From NCBI RefSeq assembly GCF_010747415.1, contig NZ_JAAGNZ010000002.1:1488001-1552000 (forward strand): 64,000 nt of DNA. Direction: 5' to 3'. Below the pieces are notes generated by a model, which saw only the letters and a program-made list of their open reading frames with translations, did no database searches and was not told the origin of the DNA. The stretch's first letter is position 1; each line of letters begins with the position of its first letter. The position numbers were made by a program, and so were the translations under genes. Positions 1-9,628 of this stretch are shown piece by piece. Origin of the DNA: Spirosoma agri. Its GTDB lineage: Bacteria; Bacteroidota; Bacteroidia; Cytophagales; Spirosomataceae.

Positions 1-2511
1 TTCCTTATCCATAACCTTCACCGCGTATTTAACGGGTTTGTTGGGGAAGTAGAACGTTTTGTTACCAGCAACGGCCACCTCAACTTTTGGCTCATCGTTC
101 CCAACTTTAACGTCCATCGATTTTGTCGCCGAATTTCCGGCAACATCCGTCACTTTCAGCGTAGCCGTATAAAGGCCCGGCTTGGTGAAGGTAACGCTCG
201 GATTGGCGGTCGTTTGTTTTGGCATACCGTTACCAAACGTCCACTCGTATTTAAGCGCGTCGTTGTCGTAATCCATCGAGCCCTTCGAATCGAATTTGAC
301 CGTCAACGGGGCCGAACCGACCATCTTGTTCGCGCTGGCCATGGCAACGGGTTTACGATTACCTGCATTATACGTGATGCGCGACAGGCGGGCGTCTGAG
401 TTGGCGGCAAACCACTGCTGACCGTACTCGAGCGTGTAGAGCGACCCATCGTTGGCAAACTGCATATCGATCACGTGCGAGAATTTCGTGTTGGGCATGA
501 ACGTTTCCATCTGCACGAAATCGCCGTTCTCCTTCATCGTAACCGGGTGAATCCAGTCGCGCATCCAGTCGTAGGCGAAGAATTTGCCATCGTAGGCGCG
601 GGGAAACTTAACGGATGATTCCGCATAGTCGTCGAAGTAGTAGACGGGACCGCCCATCGCATTACGGCCACCTTTGCCAACAATGTCACCAAACTCCGGT
701 GACTCGGCGTAGGGGTAGTAGATAAACGCTTTTTGCGCGGGTGGTAATTCGGTCAGACCCGTGTTGTGGGGCGAATCGTTAATGGGCTTCTGTGGATCAA
801 AAAGTGGCCCCGTTGTGCTGTCGGCAAACGAACGAGCGTGGTACGGACGGTTATCGGCTACGAACAAAGGCCAGCCGAAATAGCCTGCCTTCCGTGCCTG
901 ATTGATTTCGTCGTGGCCGCGCGGACCGTATTTCTCGCTGTTGTTACCCGCGTCCGGACCAACTTCACCCCAGTACAGGAATCCTGTCCGCTGATCGACC
1001 GAAATCCGGTAGGGGTTACGGTTGCCCATCACGTAAATTTCAGGACGCGCTTTCGGGTTGCCTTTTGGGAACAGGTTTCCTTCGGGAATCGTGTACGTTC
1101 CGTCTGCTTCGGGGTGAATACGCATAATTTTTCCCCGCAGATCGTTCGTGTTGCTCGATGTCAAACGGGCATCCCAACCGCCACGGTTTTTGCGCTCGTC
1201 AATCGGCGCAAAACCATCGGAGTTGAACGGATTCGTATCGTCACCCGCCGACAAATACAGGTTGCCTTTGCGATCCCACGCAATCGAACCGCCTGTATGG
1301 CAGCAACCATCGCGTTTCACCGGAATGGTCAACAGCACTTTCTCGGTGTTGAGCAGCAGCGTATCCTTCACATCGTCATACACGAAACGGGAAAGGTGCT
1401 GGGCTGTGTCGGCAACGGAATTGCCCGTTACCGGCGAATAGTAGGCGTATACCCATTTGTTCTGTTTGAAGTTCGGATCGATGTTCAAACCCATCAGGCC
1501 GTATTCAAACTTGGTAAATACCGGGAAGTTCGCAACGACCTTAACGGTGTTCTTCTTCGGGTCCCACAGTTTCAATGCGCCTTTCCGTTCGGCAAACAGC
1601 ACTTTGCCATTGTCAAGCACAGCCAGTTCGGTTGGTTCGTCGAGATTGGCGGTCAACACCTGCCGTTCAAAGCGGTTTTCTTCGGGATACGGCTGGGTCT
1701 TGGCCTGACTGAATTTTAGACTGGTCGCCATCACTGATTTGAGGCCGCCCAAGATGTGCTGCAAAAACAGATCGTCGGTATACGACTCATCGGTGTGGCC
1801 ACCGCCCGTGTAGAACGATTTGCCGCCGTCGAAATCGCGGTGCCAGATGAACGGATGATTGTCGCCGTTTTTGCCTCCTTCGTAGGTTTTCTCATCGAGC
1901 TTACCCAGTACTTTCAGCTCTGGAACAATGCTCTTGTAGCTGTACCACTCGTCCCACCGTTTCCAGCGGTCGGGCAGCATTTTGGTTGCCGGGTGATTCT
2001 TGTCGACAATCTCGATTTCGGCGTTTTGCTGTTTGGGGTGATTCAGGAAGTAAGCACCCACCAGCTGATTGTACCACGGCCAGTCGTATTCGGTATCGGC
2101 AGCCGCGTGAATGCCCATGAAGCCACCACCGGCCTGAATGTATCGCTCAAAAGCTGCCTGTTGCGACTCGTCAAGCACGTTTCCCGTGGTGCTGAGCCAG
2201 ATGACAGCACTGTATTTTTTCAGGTTCGCTTCGGTAAACTTGCTGGCGTCCTCGGTCGTGTCAACGGCAAACCCGTTTTCCTGACCAAGTTTCATGATGG
2301 CTTTCTTACCCGCCGGGATCGATGCGTGTCGGTAGCCTTTTGTTTTCGAAAAAACCAGTACGCGGTTCAGTGCAACGGGTGCCTGCGCCGAAACGGTGGC
2401 TGGTTTGGTGGCTGTGTTGCGCTTGGCTGTTGTCTGGGCAAAACCGGGCACAGAAGCAGCCAGCACGCCCGCCAGCAGCAGTGCGCGGGAGGGGAGCCGG
2501 AAGTTTTTCAT
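1..2511 (-). CDS. ThuA / PQQ-type sugar dehydrogenase / PKD multidomain secreted protein (3' end cut by window)
   Basis: At least 837 residues, and the C-terminus is outside the window. A signal peptide ends near FAQT (about residue 26). A ThuA-like domain follows (about 48-250; motifs VLVFSKTKGYRHASI, GIHAAADTEYDW). Next is a glucose/sorbosone-dehydrogenase-type beta-propeller (about 270-680; PVKRDGCCHTGGSIAWD, LSAGDDTNP, MGNRNPYR). A PKD domain (YEWTFGNG) and the start of another extracellular domain follow. Both enzyme-like domains are known in Bacteroidota proteins that act on sugars in the periplasm, so this is probably an exported sugar-oxidising or carbohydrate-binding protein. The substrate cannot be told from the sequence. 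The ATG at 2509-2511 opens directly onto the signal peptide. Confidence 0.88.
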   Translation of the reverse strand, partial: MKNFRLPSRALLLAGVLAASVPGFAQTTAKRNTATKPATVSAQAPVALNRVLVFSKTKGYRHASIPAGKKAIMKLGQENGFAVDTTEDASKFTEANLKKYSAVIWLSTTGNVLDESQQAAFERYIQAGGGFMGIHAAADTEYDWPWYNQLVGAYFLNHPKQQNAEIEIVDKNHPATKMLPDRWKRWDEWYSYKSIVPELKVLGKLDEKTYEGGKNGDNHPFIWHRDFDGGKSFYTGGGHTDESYTDDLFLQHILGGLKSVMATSLKFSQAKTQPYPEENRFERQVLTANLDEPTELAVLDNGKVLFAERKGALKLWDPKKNTVKVVANFPVFTKFEYGLMGLNIDPNFKQNKWVYAYYSPVTGNSVADTAQHLSRFVYDDVKDTLLLNTEKVLLTIPVKRDGCCHTGGSIAWDRKGNLYLSAGDDTNPFNSDGFAPIDERKNRGGWDARLTSSNTNDLRGKIMRIHPEADGTYTIPEGNLFPKGNPKARPEIYVMGNRNPYRISVDQRTGFLYWGEVGPDAGNNSEKYGPRGHDEINQARKAGYFGWPLFVADNRPYHARSFADSTTGPLFDPQKPINDSPHNTGLTELPPAQKAFIYYPYAESPEFGDIVGKGGRNAMGGPVYYFDDYAESSVKFPRAYDGKFFAYDWMRDWIHPVTMKENGDFVQMETFMPNTKFSHVIDMQFANDGSLYTLEYGQQWFAANSDARLSRITYNAGNRKPVAMASANKMVGSAPLTVKFDSKGSMDYDNDALKYEWTFGNGMPKQTTANPSVTFTKPGLYTATLKVTDVAGNSATKSMDVKVGNDEPKVEVAVAGNKTFYFPNKPVKYAVKVMDKE

Positions 2512-2672
2512 AGAGATTGGGGATTATGCAGAATTATTGGGGTAAAAGCATGAAAAGAAATCGAGCGTTAACTTATTCGGTTATTCGATTGTCTTTTAGT
2601 AAGAAGCAAAAGTAACGAAAAACATGACATCGTACTAGTAGCTTCCCCCTGAAATAATCGCATAAATGCCCA

Positions 2673-3449
2673 TTAATCTACTTTTTTAAAGACGGCGACT
2701 GATTTGCCTTTCTGTCGGAAAATCAGCTTCCCATCGCCGACCCGATAAGCCAGCGGTTGTGACAGTAGATTCAGGAAGTTGGCTTCCGTCGTATTGACCG
2801 GATCGGCGCACGCCATTCTGGTGGTAATGAGTGGGCCAAACCGGATTAGCCGGCTGTCAGCCTGGACCGTTCCACTCAACCGATTGCAACCCGTTGTACC
2901 TGTCACGCGCCCTTCGGTGAGCGAAATTTCCAGCCGGGGCACGTCGGTGTTCTGACCGCTGGTTGTGATGGGTTGGCCCTGTAAGTCAGTGAGCACCCAG
3001 ATGTCCTGTAACAAAGCGACCTGGCGGAGTGATACGCCACACCCTACATACGTTTTGTTGCGAAAGTTGACTTCAACGCGGTAATCGAAGCGCTGCCGGG
3101 ACAATTTGTTCACGCAACTGTCGGGGGTAAACAGGGCGTTGAAACGCTCTGACCCCACCACAATGTCGAGACGGAACGAACCATCGGAATCCGGTTGGCG
3201 CTCGGGACTGACCGCACTGAGACTATCGCCGGTCATCGATTTGAACCGCAGTGTTCCCTTCGACGGATTGACGACCAGCGACCACGCCGGATCATTACCC
3301 ACCGCCATCAGATCATCACCCGCTTTCAGGTTGGCCGTGTAGTCCGCAATCTCGGGTTGGTCGGCAGGCGTGAGCATCGCCTGCAACTGCTTCGATGGGC
3401 GTCGGCAGGCTGAGAAAAGAAGCAGAATGCTAAATAAAATGAGTCGCAT
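2673..3449 (-). CDS. META/HslJ-domain lipoprotein
   Basis: 258 residues. A lipoprotein signal peptide ends in a lipobox with Cys at residue 15 (LLFSAC). The middle (about 45-145) resembles the COG3650-type membrane-protein domain (AVGNDPAWSLVV, YVGCGVSL). The C-terminal part (about 150-255) is a META domain like HslJ (WVLTDLQGQPI, TGTTGCNRLSG, TRMACADP). META proteins sit in the cell envelope and some are heat-shock or drug-tolerance factors; no enzymatic role is known. Probably monocistronic: about 160 bp separate its stop from the ThuA-family gene downstream on the same strand, and about 270 bp from accC upstream. Confidence 0.85.
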   Translation of the reverse strand: MRLILFSILLLFSACRRPSKQLQAMLTPADQPEIADYTANLKAGDDLMAVGNDPAWSLVVNPSKGTLRFKSMTGDSLSAVSPERQPDSDGSFRLDIVVGSERFNALFTPDSCVNKLSRQRFDYRVEVNFRNKTYVGCGVSLRQVALLQDIWVLTDLQGQPITTSGQNTDVPRLEISLTEGRVTGTTGCNRLSGTVQADSRLIRFGPLITTRMACADPVNTTEANFLNLLSQPLAYRVGDGKLIFRQKGKSVAVFKKVD

Positions 3450-3721
3450 GGTACGCTAAGTACGTTTGCTCTAACAAGTCACCGCCCCCCAAAATCGTTC
3501 GATCAATCCAGGAAAAAATGAGATAACTTCGACTGGATTCACAGGCATTATATTCCTGTTAGAACAAACGATAAACAAGCCATAATGCTGTTGGCCTACA
3601 GGAGTTGCTCTTTATCCGTTTATACTGTCTGCCGACGCTTTTAGAAATGTTTTTTTTACCCTCCTCGCCTGGAATGGGTGGTCCGCCGTTGCGGGAGGGG
3701 TTGGGGTGAGTGGGTTGCCAA

Positions 3722-5239
3722 TTACCCTAATCGATTCGCTTTCCACTGGCTTTTCTTTATAACCGCCGTTCCGGTCGTGACTGGCTGGGTTGGGTTGGTT
3801 TTCCCGCTTTCGAGCAGATAAGCCGCCAGAACGACCGCCAGCTCGGTTTCCGTCGCGTCCAGTGCCGGTGTTAGTTTCTCCGGAGAAAAATACTTGCTCA
3901 CAAAACCCGTGTCGAACTGACCGGACCGAAACGCTTCGTGCTCCATCACAAACCGCCCGAACGACAGGGTCGTCTGAACACCCGAAATCTGGTATTCGTC
4001 GATGGCCCGGATCATCTTTTGAATGGCTTCGTCGCGCGTGTCGCCGTAGGTGATTAGTTTGGCAATCATCGGATCGTAATAAATCGGGATCGCCATGCCC
4101 TGCTCGAAACCGTCGTCTACCCGAACGCCATTGCCCTGCGGTCGTACGTACGTGTCGAGCGTGCCCACGTCGGGTAGAAAATTGTTCGCCGGATCTTCGG
4201 CATAGACGCGCACCTCCACCGCGTGACCTTTGATCTGTAACTCATCCTGACGAATCGCCAGCGGTTTGCCTTCGGCGATGTAAATCATCTGCTTCACCAG
4301 ATCGACACCCGTGATGAGTTCCGTGACGGGATGCTCGACCTGAAGCCGCGTGTTCATTTCCAGAAAGTAGAAATCGAGATTATCGTTGACGATAAATTCG
4401 ACCGTTCCGGCTCCGTAGTAGCCACAGGCGCGGGCCACATCGACAGCCGCCTTCCCCATTGCTTCGCGAATTTCAGGCGTCAGAATGGCCGATGGGGCTT
4501 CTTCCACGACCTTCTGGTGACGACGCTGAACCGAACACTCACGTTCGAATAAGTGAATGATGGTGCCGTGTTGATCGCCCAGTACCTGAATTTCGACGTG
4601 TCGGGGCGAGGTTACGTACTTCTCGATAAAGACCGACCCGTCGCCAAACGCCGACAGGGCTTCACTCACCGCCCGGTCCATCTGTTCATCAAAATCGGCT
4701 TCACTGTCGACCACGCGCATGCCTTTACCACCCCCGCCCGCGCTGGCTTTGATGAGGATTGGATAGCCAATGGTTGCGGAGATCGCTTTCGCTTCGTCGC
4801 GTCCTTGGACGGACCCATCGATGGCGGAGGGCGTTCCCGGAACCATTGGAATATTGTAGTGTGCAACAGCCGCTTTGGCCGCCAGCTTACTGCCCATGAC
4901 CTCAATGCTTTCCGGCGAAGGACCAATAAAAATTAGGCCTGCCTCGCGGATCATTCGGGAAAAATTCGCATTTTCGGAGAGAAATCCGTAGCCGGGGTGA
5001 ATCGCGTCGACATGCAGTTGCCGACATACCTCAATGATTGCGTCTGCTTTCAGATACGACTCCGAAGAAGGGGCGGGACCAACGCAGACGGCCTCGTCGG
5101 CATAGCGCACGTGCAGGGCATTCCTGTCGGCCTCTGAATAGATGGCTACCGTTTTAATGCCCATTTCGCGGGCCGTGCGCATGATTCGCAGAGCAATTTC
5201 GCCCCGGTTGGCGACTAGGATTTTACGGATTTCAGGCAT
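3722..5239 (-). CDS. accC: Biotin carboxylase subunit (AccC/PccA type)
   Basis: 505 residues. ATP-dependent carboxylation of the biotin on a carrier protein, feeding acetyl- or propionyl-CoA carboxylase. The N-terminus KILVANRGEIALRI, the glycine-rich ATP-grasp loop KASAGGGGKGMRVV and the active-site stretch EMNTRLQVEHPVTE are all intact. The start is placed at MPEIRK because an upstream in-frame ATG would add ten residues not seen in the family. The protein is about 50 residues longer than E. coli AccC through a C-terminal extension, as is common in Bacteroidota. No biotin carrier or carboxyltransferase gene lies next to it, so acetyl-CoA versus other acyl-CoA use is not settled. Confidence 0.93.
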   Translation of the reverse strand: MPEIRKILVANRGEIALRIMRTAREMGIKTVAIYSEADRNALHVRYADEAVCVGPAPSSESYLKADAIIEVCRQLHVDAIHPGYGFLSENANFSRMIREAGLIFIGPSPESIEVMGSKLAAKAAVAHYNIPMVPGTPSAIDGSVQGRDEAKAISATIGYPILIKASAGGGGKGMRVVDSEADFDEQMDRAVSEALSAFGDGSVFIEKYVTSPRHVEIQVLGDQHGTIIHLFERECSVQRRHQKVVEEAPSAILTPEIREAMGKAAVDVARACGYYGAGTVEFIVNDNLDFYFLEMNTRLQVEHPVTELITGVDLVKQMIYIAEGKPLAIRQDELQIKGHAVEVRVYAEDPANNFLPDVGTLDTYVRPQGNGVRVDDGFEQGMAIPIYYDPMIAKLITYGDTRDEAIQKMIRAIDEYQISGVQTTLSFGRFVMEHEAFRSGQFDTGFVSKYFSPEKLTPALDATETELAVVLAAYLLESGKTNPTQPVTTGTAVIKKSQWKANRLG

Positions 5240-5381
5240 AGTCAAGGAGAAATGACAGCCACTGGACATTGAACGCTGGACTACTCACGTTGTTCCACCG
5301 TCTGGCATCTACTGGCTAAGGTCTTGCCAAAGAAAAGCAATTGTTACTAAACGATTATAAAACTGAATTTTCGGGGATGAA

Positions 5382-5412
5382 TTTGTACTCCCAAAAGTTA
5401 AGCGTATTTTTG
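5382..5412 (+). promoter_or_regulatory. Bacteroidota-type promoter for the serine palmitoyltransferase gene
   Basis: TTTG at 5382-5385, then 19 bp, then TATTTTTG at 5405-5412. This matches the Bacteroidota sigma-A consensus (TTG, 17-23 bp, TAnnTTTG). The predicted leader is about 45 nt. Confidence 0.6.
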
Positions 5413-5462
5413 CACTTACCGCGTAAAAAAGAAGGGATTAGCCCATTAAACTATAAAAAAAA

Positions 5463-6767
5463 GTGGATTTATTTGAGAAACTGCGCACCAATCTAGGCCC
5501 AATCGGCTCGCCATCCCGCGAGTTTAACGGCCACCATTATTTCGCGTTCCCAAAACTTGAAGGCGAACTTGGTCCTCATATGCGCTTCCAGGGTAAGGAT
5601 ATCCTCAACTGGAGCCTGAACAACTACCTGGGTCTGGCCAACCACCCCGAGGTTCGAAAGGCCGACGCAGACGCAACCGAGCAATGGGGATTGGCTTATC
5701 CGATGGGTGCCCGGATGATGTCAGGTAACAGCGACCTCCACGAACAGTTTGAGAAAGAGTTGGCTCAATTCGTTGGTAAAGAAGACTCGTTCCTCCTTAA
5801 TTACGGGTATCAGGGTGTGATGTCGGCCATCGAAGCCGTTGTCGATCACCGCGACGTAATCGTCTACGATGCTGAATGTCATGCCTGTCTGATTGATGGT
5901 ATCCGGCTCCATAAAGCAAAACTGGGCGAATACTACAAGTTTAATCACAACGACATGGCCAGCCTGGAGAAAAACCTCCAGCGGGCGACCAAAAAAGCGG
6001 CTGAAAAAGGCGGCAGCATTCTGGTCATTACCGAAGGCGTATTTGGTATGTCGGGTAAAGTGGGTAGCCTGGATAAGATCGTTGCGCTAAAAGAATCATA
6101 TAATTTCCGGTTACTGGTCGACGACGCACACGGGTTTGGTACTATGGGTGAAACCGGTGCCGGCGTTGGTGAGATGCTCAATTGCCAGGATGGTATAGAC
6201 CTTTACTTTTCGACGTTTGCCAAATCGATGGCGGCCATTGGGGCATTTATTGCCGGTGACCACGACATCATCATGTACCTCAAGTACAACATGCGGTCGC
6301 AGACGTACGCCAAAGCGTTGCCAATGCCTTACGTAGTTGGTGGCCTGAAGCGGCTCGACATGATCCGGAACTCGTCGGAATTCCGCGAGAAGTTGTGGAC
6401 CAATGTGCGGGCCTTGCAAAGCGGATTGCGCGAGCGTGGCTTCAATATTGGTGATACGCAATCGCCAGTAACGCCTGTGCTGTTGCAGAACATGAAAGGT
6501 GGTATTCCGGAGATCACGGCTCTGATTCGTGACCTGCGCGAGAATCACGGTATCTTCTGCTCGATTGTCGTGTATCCGGTTGTGCCGAAAGAAATCATCA
6601 TGCTGCGGATCATCCCGACGGCCGCTCATACGCTCGACGATGTACAGTACACGCTCGAAGCGTTCTCGGCGGTAGCGGAAAAGCTGGCAAGTGGCTTTTA
6701 TCGCCAAAATCAGGATGGAATAGACCCAAAAACGCTCGAAGTATCGGCCGAAGCAGCCACTGAGTAG
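5463..6767 (+). CDS. spt: Serine palmitoyltransferase-like alpha-oxoamine synthase
   Basis: 434 residues, PLP-dependent. Condenses serine with a long-chain acyl-CoA/ACP to 3-ketosphinganine, the first step of the sphingolipid synthesis typical of Bacteroidota. Fold-type-I aminotransferase features: LLVDDAHGFGTMGETGAG (cofactor Asp and His) and FSTFAKSMAAIGAF (PLP Lys). The first codon is GTG at 5463, with no in-frame ATG that would keep the conserved N-terminus. A canonical promoter lies just upstream. KBL and BioF are the main alternatives; the FAKSMA context and the organism type favour SPT. Confidence 0.88.
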   Translation: MDLFEKLRTNLGPIGSPSREFNGHHYFAFPKLEGELGPHMRFQGKDILNWSLNNYLGLANHPEVRKADADATEQWGLAYPMGARMMSGNSDLHEQFEKELAQFVGKEDSFLLNYGYQGVMSAIEAVVDHRDVIVYDAECHACLIDGIRLHKAKLGEYYKFNHNDMASLEKNLQRATKKAAEKGGSILVITEGVFGMSGKVGSLDKIVALKESYNFRLLVDDAHGFGTMGETGAGVGEMLNCQDGIDLYFSTFAKSMAAIGAFIAGDHDIIMYLKYNMRSQTYAKALPMPYVVGGLKRLDMIRNSSEFREKLWTNVRALQSGLRERGFNIGDTQSPVTPVLLQNMKGGIPEITALIRDLRENHGIFCSIVVYPVVPKEIIMLRIIPTAAHTLDDVQYTLEAFSAVAEKLASGFYRQNQDGIDPKTLEVSAEAATE

Positions 6768-6910
6768 GGTTTTGCCTAAAAAGTTGCATTTTTTTGCTAT
6801 TTTTTTGGCTAAGCTATTGCGCTGTATGCGAGAATGACTAAATTTCAGGCTAAAACCGCGTTTTTAGCGGAATTTGGGCATTTTTCACACTTTAACCCAT
6901 ACACATTGCT

Positions 6911-7096
6911 ATGGCTCGCTTCGACGAAGTAAAGGATTTGGTTATGTCGCTGGAAGGTGACTTCGAGAAGTTCTACGAGAAGAATAACCAGGCTGCCGGT
7001 ACCCGTGTTCGTAAAGGAATGCAGGACTTGAAGACGCTGGCGCAAGCCATTCGCTCGGAAGTTCAGGATACCAAAAATAAAGCAGAGAACGCTTAA
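6911..7096 (+). CDS. Histone H1-like (Hc1 family) protein
   Basis: 61 residues, helical and rich in Lys and Glu (MARFDEVKDLVMSLEGDFEKFY; C-terminus NKAENA). It matches the short Hc1-like proteins common in Bacteroidota. These resemble the N-terminal part of chlamydial Hc1 and lack the long basic tail, so direct DNA binding is uncertain. A strong bidirectional terminator follows directly. Confidence 0.8.
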   Translation: MARFDEVKDLVMSLEGDFEKFYEKNNQAAGTRVRKGMQDLKTLAQAIRSEVQDTKNKAENA

Positions 7097-7116
7097 CCAA
7101 CTGGTTCCTTCTAAAA

Positions 7117-7164
7117 ACACAAAACTCCCTCGTCAGGCCCCGTTCCGACGAGGGAGTTTTGTGT
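7117..7164. terminator. Bidirectional intrinsic terminator
   Basis: Perfect 18-bp stem: arms 7117-7134 and 7147-7164, 12-nt loop. The arms carry an A run on one side and a T run on the other, so it can work on both strands. It lies between the convergent Hc1 and MaoC genes. Confidence 0.85.
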
Positions 7165-7174
7165 CCACTGATTA

Positions 7175-7591
7175 CTACCTAATTTTCTCCCGGTGCATGA
7201 GTGTCGCGATTCCGCGCGTCGTGACTTTTTTGGTCTGAACATCGCGAATCTCGCCCAAAATTTGTGCCGTATGTTTGGCCGGGTCAATCGACTGCACCGT
7301 AAACGTGGCTTCGTAATCCGTATCGACGAACATCGGGCGCAGAAACTCGAGTGTCTGGCTCAGGTAGACGGACCCATAGCCCGGAAACTCGGTTCCGAGC
7401 ACCTTGGTGAAAATACTGGCTCCGAGCATACCATGAATAATGGGTCGTTTGAAAGGCGTCGTCGCGGCAAAGTCAGCGTCGAGGTGAAGCGGATTGTTAT
7501 CGCCCGTGACGCGGGCAAAGTCAACTACATCGGCCTGCGAAAACCGGAAGGCATACTGATGAACGGCGTTCAGGCCAAATTCGGGAATCAT
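7175..7591 (-). CDS. MaoC-like (R)-specific enoyl hydratase/dehydratase
   Basis: 138 residues, single hotdog domain. The hydratase motif is present: DFARVTGDNNPLHLD (catalytic Asp and His), followed by RPIIHGML. Family role: reversible hydration of 2-enoyl-CoA or -ACP, in fatty acid turnover. The start is set at MIPEFG (7591). A longer reading to 7636 adds 15 residues outside the domain. It converges on Hc1 across a terminator and shows no operon partner. Confidence 0.85.
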   Translation of the reverse strand: MIPEFGLNAVHQYAFRFSQADVVDFARVTGDNNPLHLDADFAATTPFKRPIIHGMLGASIFTKVLGTEFPGYGSVYLSQTLEFLRPMFVDTDYEATFTVQSIDPAKHTAQILGEIRDVQTKKVTTRGIATLMHREKIR

Positions 7592-7716
7592 AATGGAATG
7601 GGTACGGATGATGAATAAAGAAGCAAAAGTCGGCAAAGTTCGGAATGAACCGCTACATCATTCCGTATTTATCGGGCGTAATTCTCCCATTTTTCTCCCG
7701 TACCTTCGCGGTACTT

Positions 7717-8958
7717 ATGCTTAAAAACCTGTTTTCGCTCGGCACGTCGCAGATGAAGCGCGTGTTTGGGTTAGACGTAATGCGGGCCATCGCAATTCTG
7801 GTCGTGGTCGATGCCCATGCCCGAGTGGCGCTGGGTGACTACTACAGTGGCGCGTTCTGGCACCAGCTCATTCCCGATGGGGTTGAGCTGTTCTTTGTAT
7901 TGAGCGGCTTTCTGATCGGCGGTATTCTGATTCGGTCGTACGAAAAAAAAGGACGTTTTGATGGAAGTCTGCTGCTCAATTTCTGGACGCGCCGTTGGTT
8001 TCGCACCTTACCCAACTACTACCTGGTTCTTTGCGGACTGATCGCCCTGTCGCTGTTACGCGCCTGGCGGAGTGGGCTGCACCATACCCTGCCGGCCAAA
8101 GGTGTACTGATCAAATACTTCTTCTTTGTCCAGAACTTCGCCAGTTTCATCCCCGATTTTTTTCCGGAGACATGGAGTCTGGCCATCGAAGAATGGTCCT
8201 ACATCACCCTGCCGCTGCTGTTGTGGCTTATGCACATGCTGTTGCCCGCCCGTTGGCCGCGCCAGCGAATTGTATTGGCAACGGTTCTCTTTATAATTAT
8301 TGGTACCAATCTCTACCGGTTGATCACGGCATTGCAATACCCGATCTCGGCGGGCGAGCTGGGCTATCGCGGCATTGTGTTGGCCCGATTAGACGCCATT
8401 TCGTACGGTGTACTGGCGGCCTACGCCAAGCAGTATTTCCCGACTCAGTGGACTGACCCGAAACTCCGGCAGCGGTTGCTGATTATCGGCGTTATCGTAA
8501 CGGTATTAGCAGCTTTCTCGGCCTCAATCTACATTTTGCGGTTCTATGTCGTGTCGGGTGTATATCCCGCTTACGTGTTCTACAAGCGAACCGTTTATTT
8601 TCCGTTCATTGGGCTGAGCATGGCCTTGGTTATGCCTTATATGGATGGATGGAAGGCAGCCACCGGAGTATGGGCTCGTTTCGGCATTGCGCGGGCCATT
8701 ACGCACATCAGTCTGATCTCGTATTCGATGTATCTGCTCAACCTGACGCCCATTATGATTACTGTCATCGAGCACTTTCCAACGACATCACTGGCCGTTG
8801 GCTGGACAAAAGTGGCCATTTTCTGGGTACTGGTAGTGTTATTATCGACCCTGCTGTTCAAGTATTTTGAAAAGCCCGTCACCGAACTTCGGGATAAGGT
8901 ATCGAAGAAAGAGCCTACGCTGCTGACGGAGCGAAAAGGTGAACGGGTGCCGGAGTGA
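7717..8958 (+). CDS. Acyltransferase 3 (OafA/NodX-type) membrane protein
   Basis: About 413 residues with around ten membrane helices. Typical acyltransferase-3 signatures: FGLDVMRAIAILVVVDAHAR at the N-terminus (family position of the catalytic His), FFVLSGFLIGGIL, RRWFRTLPNYY and EEWSYITLP. The family moves acetyl or other acyl groups onto surface sugars. The start is set at MLKNLF (7717). An in-frame ATG at 7645 is possible, but a TACCTTCG box at 7701-7708, resembling a promoter -7 element, argues for the later start. Confidence 0.85.
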   Translation: MLKNLFSLGTSQMKRVFGLDVMRAIAILVVVDAHARVALGDYYSGAFWHQLIPDGVELFFVLSGFLIGGILIRSYEKKGRFDGSLLLNFWTRRWFRTLPNYYLVLCGLIALSLLRAWRSGLHHTLPAKGVLIKYFFFVQNFASFIPDFFPETWSLAIEEWSYITLPLLLWLMHMLLPARWPRQRIVLATVLFIIIGTNLYRLITALQYPISAGELGYRGIVLARLDAISYGVLAAYAKQYFPTQWTDPKLRQRLLIIGVIVTVLAAFSASIYILRFYVVSGVYPAYVFYKRTVYFPFIGLSMALVMPYMDGWKAATGVWARFGIARAITHISLISYSMYLLNLTPIMITVIEHFPTTSLAVGWTKVAIFWVLVVLLSTLLFKYFEKPVTELRDKVSKKEPTLLTERKGERVPE

Positions 8959-9042
8959 TTGAGTGAAAGAGTGATTGAGTGAATTACCGACTGCTCGAAG
9001 AAAACTAGTAATTCACTCTTTCACCCAATCACTCTTTCGCTC
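8953..9042. repeat. Inverted, internally repetitive GAGTGA-rich hairpin
   Basis: Arms 8953-8986 and 9009-9042 (34 nt each, about 26 positions pairing). Each arm is built of short units of the form GAGTGA plus two or three bases. The left arm contains the stop codon of the acyltransferase gene. It lies between convergent genes, so it may act as a bidirectional terminator. A related GAGTGA/TTTCGCTCTTT string occurs at 23470-23560. Confidence 0.6.
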
Positions 9043-9045
9043 TTT

Positions 9046-9477
9046 TCAACTCGTATGATCGCTCACGATGATCCAGCGTTTCTTTACTTTGCGCCACAAC
9101 AGCGTAAAATGACCGCCTTTGTCACCGATTTTAGGTCGGTTCAACTGCCACTGCCCAATGACATACGCAACGTTTGGGGAAGGAAAATCCATTTGCAGGA
9201 TAACGAACTTGAGCGTTCCCATCGAATCTCGGGTCGGATAGCGCTTTTTGTAATTGCTCAGCGTTGCCGCGTACCCGTACGTAACACCCGCTTTGCTAAC
9301 AAAGGTCAGCGAGTCGGAAGTCCAGTAGGGGCTCATGAATCGGTCAATGCGTCCGGCATTCCAGTCTTCGGTCTGGCGCTTAAGAATCAGCAGAATAGCC
9401 CGGCGATCGGTAGCCTGTTGACTAAAAACGGGTATTGATAGCAGAATAAGAAAACTGAAAAAGAAGAGTTGTTTCAT
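9046..9477 (-). CDS. Secreted DUF4440/NTF2-like protein
   Basis: 143 residues. Signal peptide (FFFSFLILLSIPVFSQQ), then an NTF2-like cone fold of the DUF4440/SnoaL group (ILKRQTEDWNAGRIDRFMSPYW; C-terminal HFTLLWRKVKKRWIIVSDHTS). Such proteins are small ligand-binding or isomerase-like folds. No catalytic residues can be assigned here, so function is unknown. Exported to the periplasm. Confidence 0.8.
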   Translation of the reverse strand: MKQLFFFSFLILLSIPVFSQQATDRRAILLILKRQTEDWNAGRIDRFMSPYWTSDSLTFVSKAGVTYGYAATLSNYKKRYPTRDSMGTLKFVILQMDFPSPNVAYVIGQWQLNRPKIGDKGGHFTLLWRKVKKRWIIVSDHTS

Positions 9478-9628
9478 CGTTGAGTACGTTTGCCTAGGAG
9501 AACCTTGAATGACCGGACCTTAATTTAAGCGTTATCGCTCCCGGTTTGTTTATTTTTGTCGAAGCCATTGCTGGCTCCGACTCCAGCAATCCAACGACAC
9601 TCAGCGAACAAAACCCATTCCGAAAGTC

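Noticed and set aside
766..1719. 317-codon open frame on the plus strand
   Set aside because: It is antisense to the ThuA/sugar-dehydrogenase gene, has no family resemblance, and the minus-strand frame carries clear domains.
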